Source: Burkholderia territorii
GTDB lineage: Bacteria; Pseudomonadota; Gammaproteobacteria; Burkholderiales; Burkholderiaceae
Assembly: GCF_902833055.1 (NCBI RefSeq)
Contig: NZ_CADFEJ010000007.1
Location: 1-64,000 of the forward strand
Direction: 5' to 3'
DNA length: 64,000 nucleotides
The translations under genes were made by a program, and so were the position numbers. A model generated the notes under the pieces. It ran no database searches. It saw nothing but the letters and a program-made list of their open reading frames with translations, and was not told the DNA's origin. Positions within the stretch are counted from its first letter, which is position 1. Every line of letters begins with the position of its first letter. Of the stretch, positions 63,781-64,000 are shown in pieces.

Positions 63781-64000
63781 ATGAAAACCGGTAATCAGTT
63801 CAATACTGTTGCGCTCGTGGGCCGGAGCAACACGCCCGGCATCGCCGAGCCGCTCGCCACGCTGGCTGGCTGCATCGCGAAGCTGGGCTTCGAGGTCGTG
63901 TTCGAAGCCGAAACGGCCCGCGAAATCGGCATCTCCGGCTATCCGGCGCTCACTCCGGCAGAAATCGGTGCGCGCGCGGACGTGGCGGTCGTGCTCGGCG
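63781..64000 (+). CDS. nadK: NAD kinase, N-terminal part (partial)
   Basis: The first 73 residues are in the window. They read [20 protein letters not shown], then [22 protein letters not shown] and RADVAVVLG, which leads to the GGDGT motif of NAD kinases just beyond the end. The enzyme makes NADP from NAD. It is divergent from hrcA, with 130 bases between; the same arrangement is known in Burkholderia and related bacteria. Confidence 0.93.
   Translation, partial: MKTGNQFNTVALVGRSNTPGIAEPLATLAGCIAKLGFEVVFEAETAREIGISGYPALTPAEIGARADVAVVLG

Overview
The window looks like chromosome 1 of a Burkholderia of the cepacia-complex type, a GC-rich betaproteobacterium. The basis is codon use, the housekeeping order nadK/hrcA-hemH-hslR-grpE-trx-dnaK-dnaJ-pabBC, panB-dgk-folK-pcnB-HAD-hda/purM and miaA-mutL/dedA-mscS, and a block matching the wcbP-Q-R-S-T order of Burkholderia pseudomallei capsule I. 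This assignment rests on recognition and gene order; no search was run.

Layout. (1) 1-2571, plus strand: tail of rfbB, then rfbA, rfbC and rfbD, which make dTDP-L-rhamnose. (2) 2581-15455, minus strand: a tightly overlapping operon of SDR reductase, membrane phosphoglycerol-transferase-like enzyme, 2534-residue reducing polyketide synthase, LpxC-like deacetylase, alpha-oxoamine synthase and GNAT acyltransferase. (3) 15456-16568: about 1.1 kb AT-richer DNA without a convincing gene. (4) 16569-41602, minus strand: a capsule cluster that starts with the export genes (outer-membrane OPX lipoprotein, KpsM, KpsT, KpsE), then wecB and wecC, then a coiled-coil protein with eleven 35-residue repeats, a TPR-BNR_4 protein, an 1805-residue four-module glycosyltransferase, an exported BNR_4 protein, ugd and a set of glycosyltransferases with a deacetylase. 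(5) 41603-42317: the upstream region of the capsule cluster and of mscS. (6) 42318-64000: housekeeping genes on both strands.

How it works together. The export genes predict an ABC-transporter-dependent capsule. WecB and WecC supply UDP-ManNAc and UDP-ManNAcA, and Ugd supplies a UDP-hexuronic acid, probably UDP-GlcA. The glycosyltransferases build the glycan. The coiled-coil protein is a candidate scaffold or length ruler, and the BNR_4 proteins are candidate capsule lyases or binders. Block 2 has the chemical logic of a sphingoid-type lipid made from a polyketide chain: PKS without thioesterase, release by a PLP alpha-oxoamine synthase, ketone reduction by an SDR, N-acylation by a GNAT, and modification by LpxC-like and phosphotransferase enzymes. 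No KpsC/KpsS-type linker enzymes are visible here, so an unusual lipid anchor for the capsule is an attractive but untested idea.

The heat-shock genes carry sigma-32-like promoters upstream of both grpE and dnaK, and each leader contains a GC-rich hairpin.
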